DNA of 64,000 bases from an uncultured Oscillospiraceae bacterium (GCA_934526065.1 CAKSZX010000001.1:124001-188000); one strand, 5' to 3'. Positions 44,953-52,238 are shown, numbered from the stretch's first letter. Notes: generated by a model from the sequence alone, not told the origin. Made by a program: numbers and translations.

Positions 44953-45719
44953 AAGTCTAATCTGTGAATATCTTTATTATCAATATCATTTAATTTATAT
45001 AATTTTGTAGTCCTTATGTCATTAATATTTTTGACATTATGAGAACAAGCACAACGCAAATGACGTGAAATATTAGTACAAGCAGCATCAGATTTAAAAA
45101 AATATATCATAGAATTTAAATATTTTGTTTTTAATTCATAATTACTAAAATCATTAAAATTTAATTGATTTATTAAATAATATAGATGTAGACCATGCCC
45201 ACTCGCAACACAAAAATTAGGTAATTCAGAATTATCTAAAATATATTTATCTTTTAAAAATTGTTTTATTTCATCAGTAGAACATTTTGTAAAATCATAA
45301 TCCTCATAACCCTCAATATGATCTATGTCAACAAAAAAACAATTTAAATATAAAACATTATCATCATTACACCAACCAACAAATTCAGCAGGCTTAAAAA
45401 ATAAGTTATAATTTTTATTTTTAAAACAAGATACAGTTTTAAAAAATTCATATTTGTTTTTACATTTAAAGTTATGAAAATGATCATGATCGGAAATCAT
45501 TAGATAATAAAATACATCATCATTAAAATTATTATATATAGAATTATAAAATTCTATTTCTAAATCAGATAAATCAATTTTATCATATGAATTGCATATA
45601 TCCTCAATATCAATATCAAAAATTTGTTTATCAATTTTTTTATTATATTCATAATTACCACTAAATAAAATATCATTATCATTTAAAATATCATCATAAA
45701 TATCTTTAAAAATTCCCAT
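44946..45719 (-). CDS. Archaeo-eukaryotic-primase-like replication protein, N-terminal part
   Basis: 257 residues before a stop. It has the primase-polymerase metal motif in LNCFFVDIDHIEGY (Asp131, Asp133) and SGHGLHLYYLI (residues 173-178), the SGxGxH-type motif of AEP enzymes of plasmids and mobile elements, and the later RHLRCACSHN stretch. I start at 45719 (GAGGTG seven bases upstream). The frame stops at GAC TTT TTT TAA in a run of seven Ts and continues in the -1 frame as the HTH-containing part. Probable replication initiator-primase of the element. Assignment is by motif only. Confidence 0.72.
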   Translation of the reverse strand: MGIFKDIYDDILNDNDILFSGNYEYNKKIDKQIFDIDIEDICNSYDKIDLSDLEIEFYNSIYNNFNDDVFYYLMISDHDHFHNFKCKNKYEFFKTVSCFKNKNYNLFFKPAEFVGWCNDDNVLYLNCFFVDIDHIEGYEDYDFTKCSTDEIKQFLKDKYILDNSELPNFCVASGHGLHLYYLINQLNFNDFSNYELKTKYLNSMIYFFKSDAACTNISRHLRCACSHNVKNINDIRTTKLYKLNDIDNKDIHRLDFF

Positions 45720-45805
45720 TTTCAGCACCTCACATTTTACATACATTTTAATTTTGTTAAATATTTATATTCCCGTCAGAGTTATTTTTGACACTCTTAA
45801 AGTTT

Positions 45806-45832
45806 TAATAAAGCCCTCTTGCGCCGAGGGCT
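45806..45832 (-). terminator. Terminator of the mobV gene
   Basis: AGCCCTC/GAGGGCT stem with a TTATT tail on the minus strand, between mobV-like and primase-like genes. Confidence 0.75.
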
Positions 45833-45923
45833 AAATTAAGGGAATTAAGTAGTTAAACAAATATAACGATAATATAGTTACACTATTAATATGATAGATA
45901 TAAAACATTTTGTAAGAAAAGTT

Positions 45924-46841
45924 TTATTTTTCTTTATGCATATCTCTTTCACGTATTAAATTAAATTGTAATAATATATTTTTTAAAAATTCTAAGCATT
46001 GCTTTATCGCTTCATAAAACTCTGTACCGTCATCATTTTCTAAAGTTTCTTCTAATCCAGCTTTATATTGAATGATTGCATTTTTATACTTATCATTAAT
46101 TTCAGCATAATTAACATTTTTATATTTTTCAATTTCATCATCTAAACTATTATTAATAGTTTCTAATTTATTATTTTTTTCTCTTACATCATCTAATAAT
46201 TGTTTGTTATAATCTAAATCTTTTTCATATTGATTTATTAATTTATCATTCTGCTCTGCATAAAAATTTTGTATACTAATATGTTTATCTAATGATTTTT
46301 CTTTGCCACGCACTAAACCACATTCAGCGCATGCTTCAGCATAATGAGTTTGTAATTCAGATAATAATTTTTTCTTACCGCAAAAATCAGAACCACAAAA
46401 TTTAAATTCGCCGTCAATTTCTTTAACTGGTATAACAAATACATGAAAATGTTGAACACCTTCATCATTATGCTCAATAACGCAAACAGGACAATTTTTA
46501 AAATATTTTTTTATAAAGTTAATAGTACATTCTTTATATTTTTCATATTCACACTGTTTATCAAAACAATCAGATCTATAAAAAATATATTCCAAACATT
46601 TTATATGATCTTTTCTAACCCTTTTACATTTAGATAAATAAAAATTATATGTATTAACTAAATTATCTTTATAACCATTTAATTTTAAAATGGTATTATT
46701 TTTTGATAAATCTAAATTGACATTATCTCCAAATTGTAAAGTATGATCCCTTAAATCATGTTTTTCTTTACCAATCATAGCCCCAATACTTTTTATTTTG
46801 TCTAATCTTGCACCACAAAAATTTTTAACATTTTCTTTCAT
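45924..46841 (-). CDS. MobV (Pre/Mob)-type HUH relaxase
   Basis: 305 residues. The MobV motif III reads HNDEGVQHFHVFVIPV (His124, Asp126, Glu127, His131, His133), the HxDExxxHxH HUH site; an N-terminal IGKEKHDLRDH matches the family's H..R motif I region, and ELQTHYAEACAECGLVRGKE the region after. The C-terminal ~100 residues are a coiled coil. It nicks DNA at an origin; in the element it probably starts rolling-circle replication in place of phage pII. AAAGGAGG lies upstream of the ATG. Confidence 0.82.
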   Translation of the reverse strand: MKENVKNFCGARLDKIKSIGAMIGKEKHDLRDHTLQFGDNVNLDLSKNNTILKLNGYKDNLVNTYNFYLSKCKRVRKDHIKCLEYIFYRSDCFDKQCEYEKYKECTINFIKKYFKNCPVCVIEHNDEGVQHFHVFVIPVKEIDGEFKFCGSDFCGKKKLLSELQTHYAEACAECGLVRGKEKSLDKHISIQNFYAEQNDKLINQYEKDLDYNKQLLDDVREKNNKLETINNSLDDEIEKYKNVNYAEINDKYKNAIIQYKAGLEETLENDDGTEFYEAIKQCLEFLKNILLQFNLIRERDMHKEK

Positions 46842-46904
46842 TTTATATCATTCCTCCTTTATTTTTATATAAATAGTATGTAATATAAATATTTGTAATA
46901 ATTC

Positions 46905-46978
46905 TATTTTATAGGGTTTTACCCTACTTACTAGGGTTTTGACAAACCCCCGTAAGTTACTTTTGGAAAAGTAACAAA
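46905..46978. other. Structured non-coding region next to mobV (candidate oriT/nick site)
   Basis: AGGGTTTTACCCT, a second AGGGTTTT with ACCCCC, and the inverted repeat GTTACTTTT/AAAAGTAAC (46957-46976) lie directly upstream of the relaxase gene, the usual place for its nick site. No exact oriT family match is claimed. Confidence 0.4.
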
Positions 46979-46983
46979 ACTTT

Positions 46984-47149
46984 AATTATATCAACATGGT
47001 GATATAATTAAAAAAAAAGAATTGTACCAATAAGGTGATATAATAAAAAAAAATTAATTATACCAGCAAGGTGATATAATTAAAATTTTTTAATTATATC
47101 AATAAGGTGATACAATAAAAATAAATATATCTATAAGATGATATAAAAA
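46984..47149. repeat. Iteron array, five copies
   Basis: Repeats of AATTATAYCAAYAAGGTGATATAATT begin at 46984, 47020, 47056 and 47092, an exact 36-base period, with a diverged fifth at 47123. Each is itself an imperfect palindrome (ATTATATCA...TGATATAAT) and spacers are A/T runs. Typical of replication-initiator binding sites. The 340-base gap between genes is filled by this array and the structured region before it. Confidence 0.82.
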
Positions 47150-47180
47150 AAGATATGGATAAAATCCATATCTCGAATAA

Positions 47181-47888
47181 TTAAATAACACCGTCTTTAA
47201 GTTTTGCTAATTCTTCTCTATTCATATATTCTTTTGATTTTGCTGTTAAAAGCATTTTGTAACTATCAAAAGCCTCTCTTTCTTTTTTTGTTTGAATAAA
47301 ACATTTTCTAATTTTGGCATGTATTTTTTGTTTTTTTTCAACTTCTAATGTACCACATTTTTGATCATAATCTTCGGGATCAAATAATGAAGCAACTGTA
47401 AAACGTCCCATTATTGTTCGGCAATCATAACAGCCAAAAGATAATGATCTAAAATTTTTATCAACAAAATGCCAACGCTGTGAAGTATATAAAATTTGTA
47501 TACCATTATTTTTACGCACTTGAGTTAATAATGTTAATAATTGGATCGGGAAGTCTTTAAAATTTCTTGAGGCAAAAACATTTTGTATTTCATCCCATGC
47601 AACTATAAGAGGTTTATCATATTCTTTTAATAATTGCTTCCAATCTGTAAATTCAAAATCTTGATCTAAATAATTGTAATTCGTCATTATATAAATTTTA
47701 TCCCCATATTTTTTTCTATACTCATTTAATTGTCTTGTCATAGAAATAGTTTTTCCTTGTCCAGGCAAACCAAAATACCCAAAAATTCCGTAAATATGTA
47801 TTTTATCTTTATTTTTCATTTTGTCATAATTCCATAAATAAAAAATGATTGGAAAAGTAATTATAAAATACAATATAACATATAACAT
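47181..47888 (-). CDS. Zot/pI-like inovirus assembly ATPase
   Basis: 235 residues. A membrane segment at residues 2-20 is followed by the P-loop FGLPGQGKTISMTR (Walker A residues 40-47) and Walker B PLIVAWDEIQNVFASR (Asp99, Glu100), then LLTQVRKNNGIQILYTSQRWHFVDKNFR, the pattern of filamentous-phage gene I (Zot) proteins, which drive virion extrusion through the membrane. Unlike Ff pI the membrane segment is N-terminal. GGAGG lies eight bases before the ATG, in the end of the upstream small gene. Last gene of the structural operon. Confidence 0.85.
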   Translation of the reverse strand: MLYVILYFIITFPIIFYLWNYDKMKNKDKIHIYGIFGYFGLPGQGKTISMTRQLNEYRKKYGDKIYIMTNYNYLDQDFEFTDWKQLLKEYDKPLIVAWDEIQNVFASRNFKDFPIQLLTLLTQVRKNNGIQILYTSQRWHFVDKNFRSLSFGCYDCRTIMGRFTVASLFDPEDYDQKCGTLEVEKKQKIHAKIRKCFIQTKKEREAFDSYKMLLTAKSKEYMNREELAKLKDGVI

Positions 47889-47891
47889 TTA

Positions 47892-48011
47892 TTAATCCTC
47901 CTTTTTCATATGCTTTTTAAATTCTTCTAAACCACCTCTTTTAAAATAAATAACTGTATCAATAGTTAAATATAATAAAATAATTAATATAAAAAATATA
48001 ATATAAAACAT
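47892..48011 (-). CDS. 39-residue membrane protein of the element
   Basis: Short gene between the pVI-like and pI-like genes: one hydrophobic helix (MFYIIFFILIILLYLTI) then a charged tail (KRGGLEEFKKHMKKED). AGGAGG lies six bases before the ATG, and its end holds the ribosome binding site of the next gene. A minor virion or assembly protein by position. Not recognised by sequence. Confidence 0.65.
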   Translation of the reverse strand: MFYIIFFILIILLYLTIDTVIYFKRGGLEEFKKHMKKED

Positions 48012-48021
48012 AAATAACCTC

Positions 48022-48267
48022 CTAACAAAATGGTATTAAATGCCAAATAAACACAACTAAGCCAACAGCAAGACGAAGGCTAAACCAAAAGAAAATACAA
48101 CTCATACAAATAATAAACAAATCAGAACCTAAAATAAAACAACCATAACCCCAAATGGTATTTAAAACAGTTATTAAGTTTAATGGGAGTGTAATAACAG
48201 AACCCACACCGTCAATAGCAGTAGTTAAAAAACCTATAACAATATTTAATAAAAACTCAATTATCAT
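48022..48267 (-). CDS. Hydrophobic pVI-like minor coat protein
   Basis: 81 residues, mostly hydrophobic, two or three membrane helices. The ATG overlaps the stop of the pIII-like gene (ATGA), so translation is coupled. Position after the adsorption protein and before the pI ATPase is that of gene VI in filamentous phages; sequence alone does not prove it. Confidence 0.65.
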   Translation of the reverse strand: MIIEFLLNIVIGFLTTAIDGVGSVITLPLNLITVLNTIWGYGCFILGSDLFIICMSCIFFWFSLRLAVGLVVFIWHLIPFC

Positions 48268-49400
48268 GATCCCTTTTTACCCCCTTTACTATTTGAAGAT
48301 TGAGAAAGCGTACCAGCTGCAGAAGTTAAAGAAGCTTGCCCAATTAAATTTAATATATTATTAAGATGAAAAAACACTAACATTAAAACGACAAAACCAC
48401 GAATAAAAGGTTTAAATTTATTAACACCCTCTATTAAAAATTTATTATCAAAAGCTTTTAATTTAACTGTACCAACACCATGAATAGAATAATCATGCTC
48501 TTTAGCTTCTAAATTTGTACTAACAACATTTGAACTATCAAAAAATTCAGAAACACTTGAGACATCAAAGCCCAACAACCTCGAAAATGAATTTTCTATT
48601 TGTAATTTTTTATTAGAAAAATAATCCTTATCAGGTAATATTAAAGACTTTAAACCACTAATAATTAAATCAGGTATGCCCTTTATTGTATCCCATAAAT
48701 CAGACAATAGAGAGGGGATATTTTTAATATGATCTATAATTTTATTAAACCAATCAGCCAAAGCAGAGGGAATATTTTTTATATTCTCAATAACATCATT
48801 AAACCAACCCGAAAGAGCTGTTTTAAGATTTAACCATAAGTTAGAAATACCATTTAAAATATTACTAACACCCTCGCCAATAGATTTAAATATATCTTTT
48901 ACAGTCCCCCAAAGATTAGACAATAAACCCGAATTATCCTCTTCAGTATCATCTTTTTTATTATTATCAGAGGGCTTATAAGAGGATTGATAACCAGCAA
49001 TTAAAAAAGTTTTATCAGTAGAACTATTTTTAATATCTTTTGTAGAATATATAAACTCTATATTAGAACTATCTGTATGATATGTATTATTATATTTATC
49101 CCATACAGCCTCTGTTTTAGTAAAGTTTATGAGATCATCTGTAATAAATCCAATACCATAATAATCATACATATGATTATCACCATGATAATCATTACTA
49201 ATATTAAAAACATTAGAATAAAATAAAATATAAATATGATCATCAGTTTTATCATGCCATACAAAGTAATCTTTTTTATCAGTATCAGTAGATAAATCAG
49301 CAAGATTATCATATGTTTTTTGAGATGAAGCCAAAACAGTTTGAGGACACATTAAAAAAACTAATAAAAAAGTAAATAAGGCAATTAAAAATTTTTTCAT
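48264..49400 (-). CDS. pIII-like adsorption/minor coat protein
   Basis: 378 residues: Sec signal peptide (MKKFLIALFTFLLVFLMCPQTVLA), a Tyr/Asp-rich extracellular domain, an acidic linker, then ~100 residues of amphipathic repeats (IKNIPSALADWFNKIIDHIK, IKNIPSLLSDLW), and a C-terminal membrane helix (RGFVVLMLVFFHLNNILNLIG) with a basic tail. This is the layout of filamentous-phage pIII, which binds the host and caps the virion. GAGGTGAT precedes the ATG. Similarity is by architecture and gene order. Confidence 0.72.
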   Translation of the reverse strand: MKKFLIALFTFLLVFLMCPQTVLASSQKTYDNLADLSTDTDKKDYFVWHDKTDDHIYILFYSNVFNISNDYHGDNHMYDYYGIGFITDDLINFTKTEAVWDKYNNTYHTDSSNIEFIYSTKDIKNSSTDKTFLIAGYQSSYKPSDNNKKDDTEEDNSGLLSNLWGTVKDIFKSIGEGVSNILNGISNLWLNLKTALSGWFNDVIENIKNIPSALADWFNKIIDHIKNIPSLLSDLWDTIKGIPDLIISGLKSLILPDKDYFSNKKLQIENSFSRLLGFDVSSVSEFFDSSNVVSTNLEAKEHDYSIHGVGTVKLKAFDNKFLIEGVNKFKPFIRGFVVLMLVFFHLNNILNLIGQASLTSAAGTLSQSSNSKGGKKGS

Positions 49401-49413
49401 ATAATCACCTCAT

Positions 49414-49992
49414 TTATAAAAATTTGTAAATTATTTTTGGAATTAATCCAATTCCCAAAAACGCGCAAAATGCAACAAGACCAACACAAACTAAAACTTT
49501 TATAGTAGAATGTATTTTTTGAGTTAATACTGTATTAATACTAAAAAATACTTTATTATTTATAATTTTAGATGTTTTATAAAATATGCAATTCCCCTTT
49601 TTATCATATAAATTTTTATTACTATAAATTAAAGTTTGATTTTCATTAATTGTATATACTTTTTTAATTTCATAATCATAAGCAACCCACATATTATAAG
49701 TTTTATCCCACGCATAAAAACCACCGACACTCGAACAATTAGTTAAATCAATAGAATTATCAGATATAACAGGTTTACCGCTATCATATGAAATTAATGT
49801 ATAATTATCAGTTTTACTATCATATAAAACCATGTTATTTTCCCCACAATCAGAAGGAAAAGAAGAAATTAAAAAATTAGTATCTAATTCAGAAGCAGAA
49901 GCAAAGCGAACAGACATAAAACACATAAAAAAGCCAACTAACAAACCAATCAAAAAAAATATATAATTAATATTATTTTCTTTTAATTCCAT
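49414..49992 (-). CDS. Minor virion protein with a pVIII-like C-terminal anchor
   Basis: 192 residues: signal/anchor helix (IFFLIGLLVGFFMCFMSVRFASA), an exported ~110-residue domain with four Cys, then a membrane segment ending FLGIGLIPKIIYKFL. The last ~27 residues match the 47-residue coat protein encoded just upstream (FIGIGLIPRVIYKFL end), so both may pack the same way in the virion. AGGAGGG lies five bases before the ATG. First gene after the central terminator; 13 bases before the pIII-like gene. Confidence 0.7.
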   Translation of the reverse strand: MELKENNINYIFFLIGLLVGFFMCFMSVRFASASELDTNFLISSFPSDCGENNMVLYDSKTDNYTLISYDSGKPVISDNSIDLTNCSSVGGFYAWDKTYNMWVAYDYEIKKVYTINENQTLIYSNKNLYDKKGNCIFYKTSKIINNKVFFSINTVLTQKIHSTIKVLVCVGLVAFCAFLGIGLIPKIIYKFL

Positions 49993-50009
49993 AAAAACCC
50001 TCCTCTCTA

Positions 50010-50099
50010 AAAATAAAAAAATGGAGGGGATATATCCCGAAAAGCAACGGCTCTGAAGGAGCCCGTTTTGCTTTTTTCGGAATTATATTTATCCCTCCA
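50010..50099 (-). terminator. Central terminator after the major coat gene
   Basis: Long inverted repeat GGAGGGATA ... TATCCCCTCC with inner stems CCGAAAAAAGC/GCTTTTCGG and GGCTC/GAGCC, then a T7 run on the minus strand. Filamentous Ff phages also have a terminator right after gene VIII, which limits transcription of minor proteins. Confidence 0.88.
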
Positions 50100-50124
50100 A
50101 CCTTCAAAACTTTCAATATGAAAA

Positions 50125-50268
50125 TTATAAGAATTTATAAATTACACGAGGAATAAGACCAATACCGATAAAAGTAGCCATTACTCCTAAACCAACAGGC
50201 ACTAAAACAGTTAAACCAGAGTTGATCGCGTCTGTTATTGGTTTTACTAATTCTGCAGTTATTTCCAT
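50125..50268 (-). CDS. pVIII-like major coat protein
   Basis: 47 residues: an amphipathic, acidic N-terminal half (MEITAELVKPITDAINSG), a hydrophobic helix rich in Gly/Val/Ala (TVLVPVGLGVMATFIGIGLI) and a basic C-terminal end (PRVIYKFL). That three-part layout is the hallmark of inovirus major coat proteins; no cleavable signal peptide is seen, so it may insert directly. AAGGAGG lies ten bases before the ATG, the strongest site in the region, and the central terminator follows. Confidence 0.75.
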   Translation of the reverse strand: MEITAELVKPITDAINSGLTVLVPVGLGVMATFIGIGLIPRVIYKFL

Positions 50269-50287
50269 AATCCCTTTACCTCCTTAC

Positions 50288-50485
50288 TTATAAAAAAATT
50301 TTCAAAAATTTATTTAATATAAAACAAACACCGACACCAACACAAACAGCAATAATAAAATTTATTGATATTAATATTGATTGATTAGTTTTTGTTAAAT
50401 ATTCAACTTGATTAGTTAATGTTTCTAAATGCTCTGTATAATTAACAGTGGTTTCAGTTTCTGTAATTTCTGTACTATCTAACAT
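50288..50485 (-). CDS. Small coat-like membrane protein (pVII/pIX-like)
   Basis: 65 residues: an acidic Thr/Glu-rich N-terminal half (ITETETTVNYTEHLETLTNQ), one membrane helix (ISINFIIAVCVGVGVCFIL) and a basic end (NKFLKIFL). It overlaps the end of the ssDNA-binding-like gene by eleven bases and has no clear binding site of its own, so it is translationally coupled. Position between gene V-like and gene VIII-like suits pVII/pIX. Confidence 0.65.
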   Translation of the reverse strand: MLDSTEITETETTVNYTEHLETLTNQVEYLTKTNQSILISINFIIAVCVGVGVCFILNKFLKIFL

Positions 50486-50714
50486 TTAAAACTTTTACAC
50501 TCGATATTTTACTAACAGTAATTTCAACAGTTAAAGTATGTATACCTTTAAGCGTTTCTAAATCTAAATCACTGTCAAAATCAGGAAAATAAAAATTAAT
50601 AATTTGATCATTATATTCAGAAACTAAAACTAAGTAAGAATTACCTCTTTTACTATGTTTTTTTATAACTGTTAAAACATCAACATTTTCTAAATTTACC
50701 TTGTATTTTGTCAT
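50475..50714 (-). CDS. Putative ssDNA-binding protein (pV-like)
   Basis: 79 residues, beta-rich with alternating hydrophobic residues (MTKYKVNLENVDVLTVIKK ... TLTVEITVSKISSVKVLNV), the size of filamentous-phage pV, the OB-fold protein that coats new ssDNA. No motif is decisive; the call rests on length, composition and its place as first gene of the structural operon. I start at 50714, with AAGGAGG eight bases upstream, not at 50744. Confidence 0.55.
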   Translation of the reverse strand: MTKYKVNLENVDVLTVIKKHSKRGNSYLVLVSEYNDQIINFYFPDFDSDLDLETLKGIHTLTVEITVSKISSVKVLNVR

Positions 50715-50827
50715 TAAAAAGACCTCCTTATTTTTTAAATACATAAATAATATGATTGTTAGAAAAGAAAAAATGGAAAAATTCGGCTCAATTAAATAGA
50801 AATTTTTTTATGGATAAATATACCAAT

Positions 50828-50849
50828 AAAAAAAACTGGAGAGCTCCAG
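50828..50849 (-). terminator. Hairpin with T run between integrase and pV-like gene
   Basis: CTGGA-gctc-TCCAG followed on the minus strand by a run of eight Ts (50835-50828). It lies upstream of the leftward operon where no gene ends, so it may end a short leader or antisense RNA, or be a replication-origin hairpin. The rest of this ~300-base gap (50,745-51,043) holds no gene I can support. Confidence 0.6.
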
Positions 50850-51043
50850 CCACAAATTGAAAAAAGTGCACAAAAAAACAACAATTTGTATAATAAAAAG
50901 CATACTAAAAGCCCTTTTTATATGTATTTTTAATAAATTTTTGTGGCATTTTAACTATAAAAATATTACTATTAAAAAGATTGCTGGAGACACACAAAAA
51001 GTATATAATATAAATATCTTCTTATTATCAAGAAAGGAGCAAA

Positions 51044-52147
51044 ATGAGACGAGCACAAGGAACGGGAACTATTAGCAAAGTAAAAAATAGAGAACTAAGA
51101 AAGCCTTTTTTTGTCAGAATTACAGAACGAACATGGCACGATTCACAAGGCAAAAAACACGAAAAGAAAAAATTACTCGGATATTATGAAACTAAAAAAG
51201 AAGCACAAGAAGCATTAGACAAGTACAACGCAAACAAAGAACATATAAATATTGAATTTAATAAAATTAAATTTAATGAATTATGGGACAAGTGGCAAGA
51301 AACCAAAGAAAACTCGAATTTGTCAGACAGCACCAAAAAAGGTTATAAATTCGCATTTGACAAAATAACAGACAATATAAAATATAATGTATTTGTAAAT
51401 ATAACTTTTGATGATTTACAAACAATGATAAACGATTTAAAAAAAGAAGGTAAAAATTATAATACATTAAGGAAAGTAAAAAACAGTTTATCACAGTTAT
51501 ATAAATATGCAATAAAAAACGATATAACAAATAAGAATTATGCAGAACTTTTAGAATTAGGAAAATCACCAAAAAGAGGAGAAACATTAATTTTAAAAGA
51601 AGCAGAACTAAAACAAATACAAAATATTCTATCAACAGAGAAAAACAAAGATACACTTTTGACAGCACAAATAATTTATATGCTATGTTTCAATGGATGT
51701 AGAATATCAGAATTTTTAGATTTAAAAACCGAAGATATAGATATAAAAAATAAAATATTCTATATTAGAAAATCTAAAACAGAAGCTGGAGTAAGACGAG
51801 TACCAATTCACAACGGATTAATAAATATATATGAAAAAATATATAATGAAAATAATACATATTTTTTAACTAATCCAAACACGGGCAAAAAATTTACTTA
51901 TGCTAATTTTCGAGATAGTTATTGGGATAGACTAAGAGCATTATTAAATTGGAATGAAGACTTAACACCACACAACTGCAGAAAGACATGCGCCTCATTA
52001 CTTAAAAAATATGAAGTAGATCCAACTTATCAAAAACTAATTTTAGGACATGAGGGAGCATTAGATTTAACAGAAAAAACTTATACTTATATAAGCGATG
52101 AGCAACTAAAAGAAGCAATAAACAAAATAAAAATTAAAAACTTATAG
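51044..52147 (+). CDS. int: Tyrosine recombinase (phage integrase)
   Basis: 367 residues. N-terminal arm-binding domain, SAM-like core-binding domain (FNELWDKWQETKENSNLSDSTKKG) and catalytic domain with Arg (NGCRISEFLDL), Lys (RKSKTEAGVRRVPIH), HxxR (TPHNCRKTCASLL), His (LGHEGALDLTEKT) and nucleophile Tyr (YTYI). AAAGGAG precedes the ATG. It lies 57 bases from attR and its stop falls inside the right 19-bp repeat. It would insert and excise the element at the rpsI 3' end. Confidence 0.95.
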   Translation: MRRAQGTGTISKVKNRELRKPFFVRITERTWHDSQGKKHEKKKLLGYYETKKEAQEALDKYNANKEHINIEFNKIKFNELWDKWQETKENSNLSDSTKKGYKFAFDKITDNIKYNVFVNITFDDLQTMINDLKKEGKNYNTLRKVKNSLSQLYKYAIKNDITNKNYAELLELGKSPKRGETLILKEAELKQIQNILSTEKNKDTLLTAQIIYMLCFNGCRISEFLDLKTEDIDIKNKIFYIRKSKTEAGVRRVPIHNGLINIYEKIYNENNTYFLTNPNTGKKFTYANFRDSYWDRLRALLNWNEDLTPHNCRKTCASLLKKYEVDPTYQKLILGHEGALDLTEKTYTYISDEQLKEAINKIKIKNL

Positions 52148-52161
52148 ACACATTAGAGACA
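52143..52161 (+). repeat. Right copy of the 19-bp element-end repeat
   Basis: TATAGACACATTAGAGACA, identical to 44180-44198; overlaps the integrase stop codon. Confidence 0.75.
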
Positions 52162-52203
52162 CATACAAGGCATAAAGCCCACAAAATAAAGCTTTTTAAA
52201 TTG

Positions 52204-52216
52204 TCAAAGAGATAAT
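52204..52216 (+). repeat. attR core repeat
   Basis: TCAAAGAGATAAT, identical to 44083-44095; marks the right junction with the chromosome. Confidence 0.88.
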
Positions 52217-52238
52217 CTCGGCGAAATTACACAAATTC

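Larger units (their letters stand above)
44083..52216. mobile_element. Integrated inovirus-like (filamentous phage) element
   Basis: Between two copies of a 13-bp repeat at the rpsI 3' end lie ~8.1 kb of very AT-rich DNA with a tyrosine integrase at the right end. The leftward genes have filamentous-phage order: pV-like, small coat proteins, pVIII-like, central terminator, minor coat/adsorption proteins, pVI-like, and a Zot/pI ATPase. Replication genes are a MobV relaxase and an AEP-primase-like protein with an iteron array. No secretin is present, in line with a single-membrane host. Size, order and the pI ATPase make this the best reading; a mobilisable plasmid-like element is the alternative. 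Confidence 0.85.

Noticed and set aside
46984..47149. Regularly spaced repeats as a CRISPR array
   Set aside because: Repeats are themselves separated by only ~10 bases of A/T runs, vary between copies, and no cas gene is near. Iterons fit better.
47181..47888. Zot-like protein as a toxin gene
   Set aside because: The match is to the conserved assembly-ATPase part shared with phage pI; there is no sign of the C-terminal toxin segment, and the setting is virion assembly.
50857..51075. 72-codon frame overlapping the integrase start
   Set aside because: TTG start, no binding site, overlaps the integrase ribosome binding site and start; Lys/Ile-rich as expected from random AT-rich sequence.
44083..52216. 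Element as a conjugative or mobilisable plasmid-type insertion only
   Set aside because: MobV and primase support it, but no coupling protein or type IV secretion gene is present, and the row of coat-like proteins with the pI ATPase and central terminator is phage-like.
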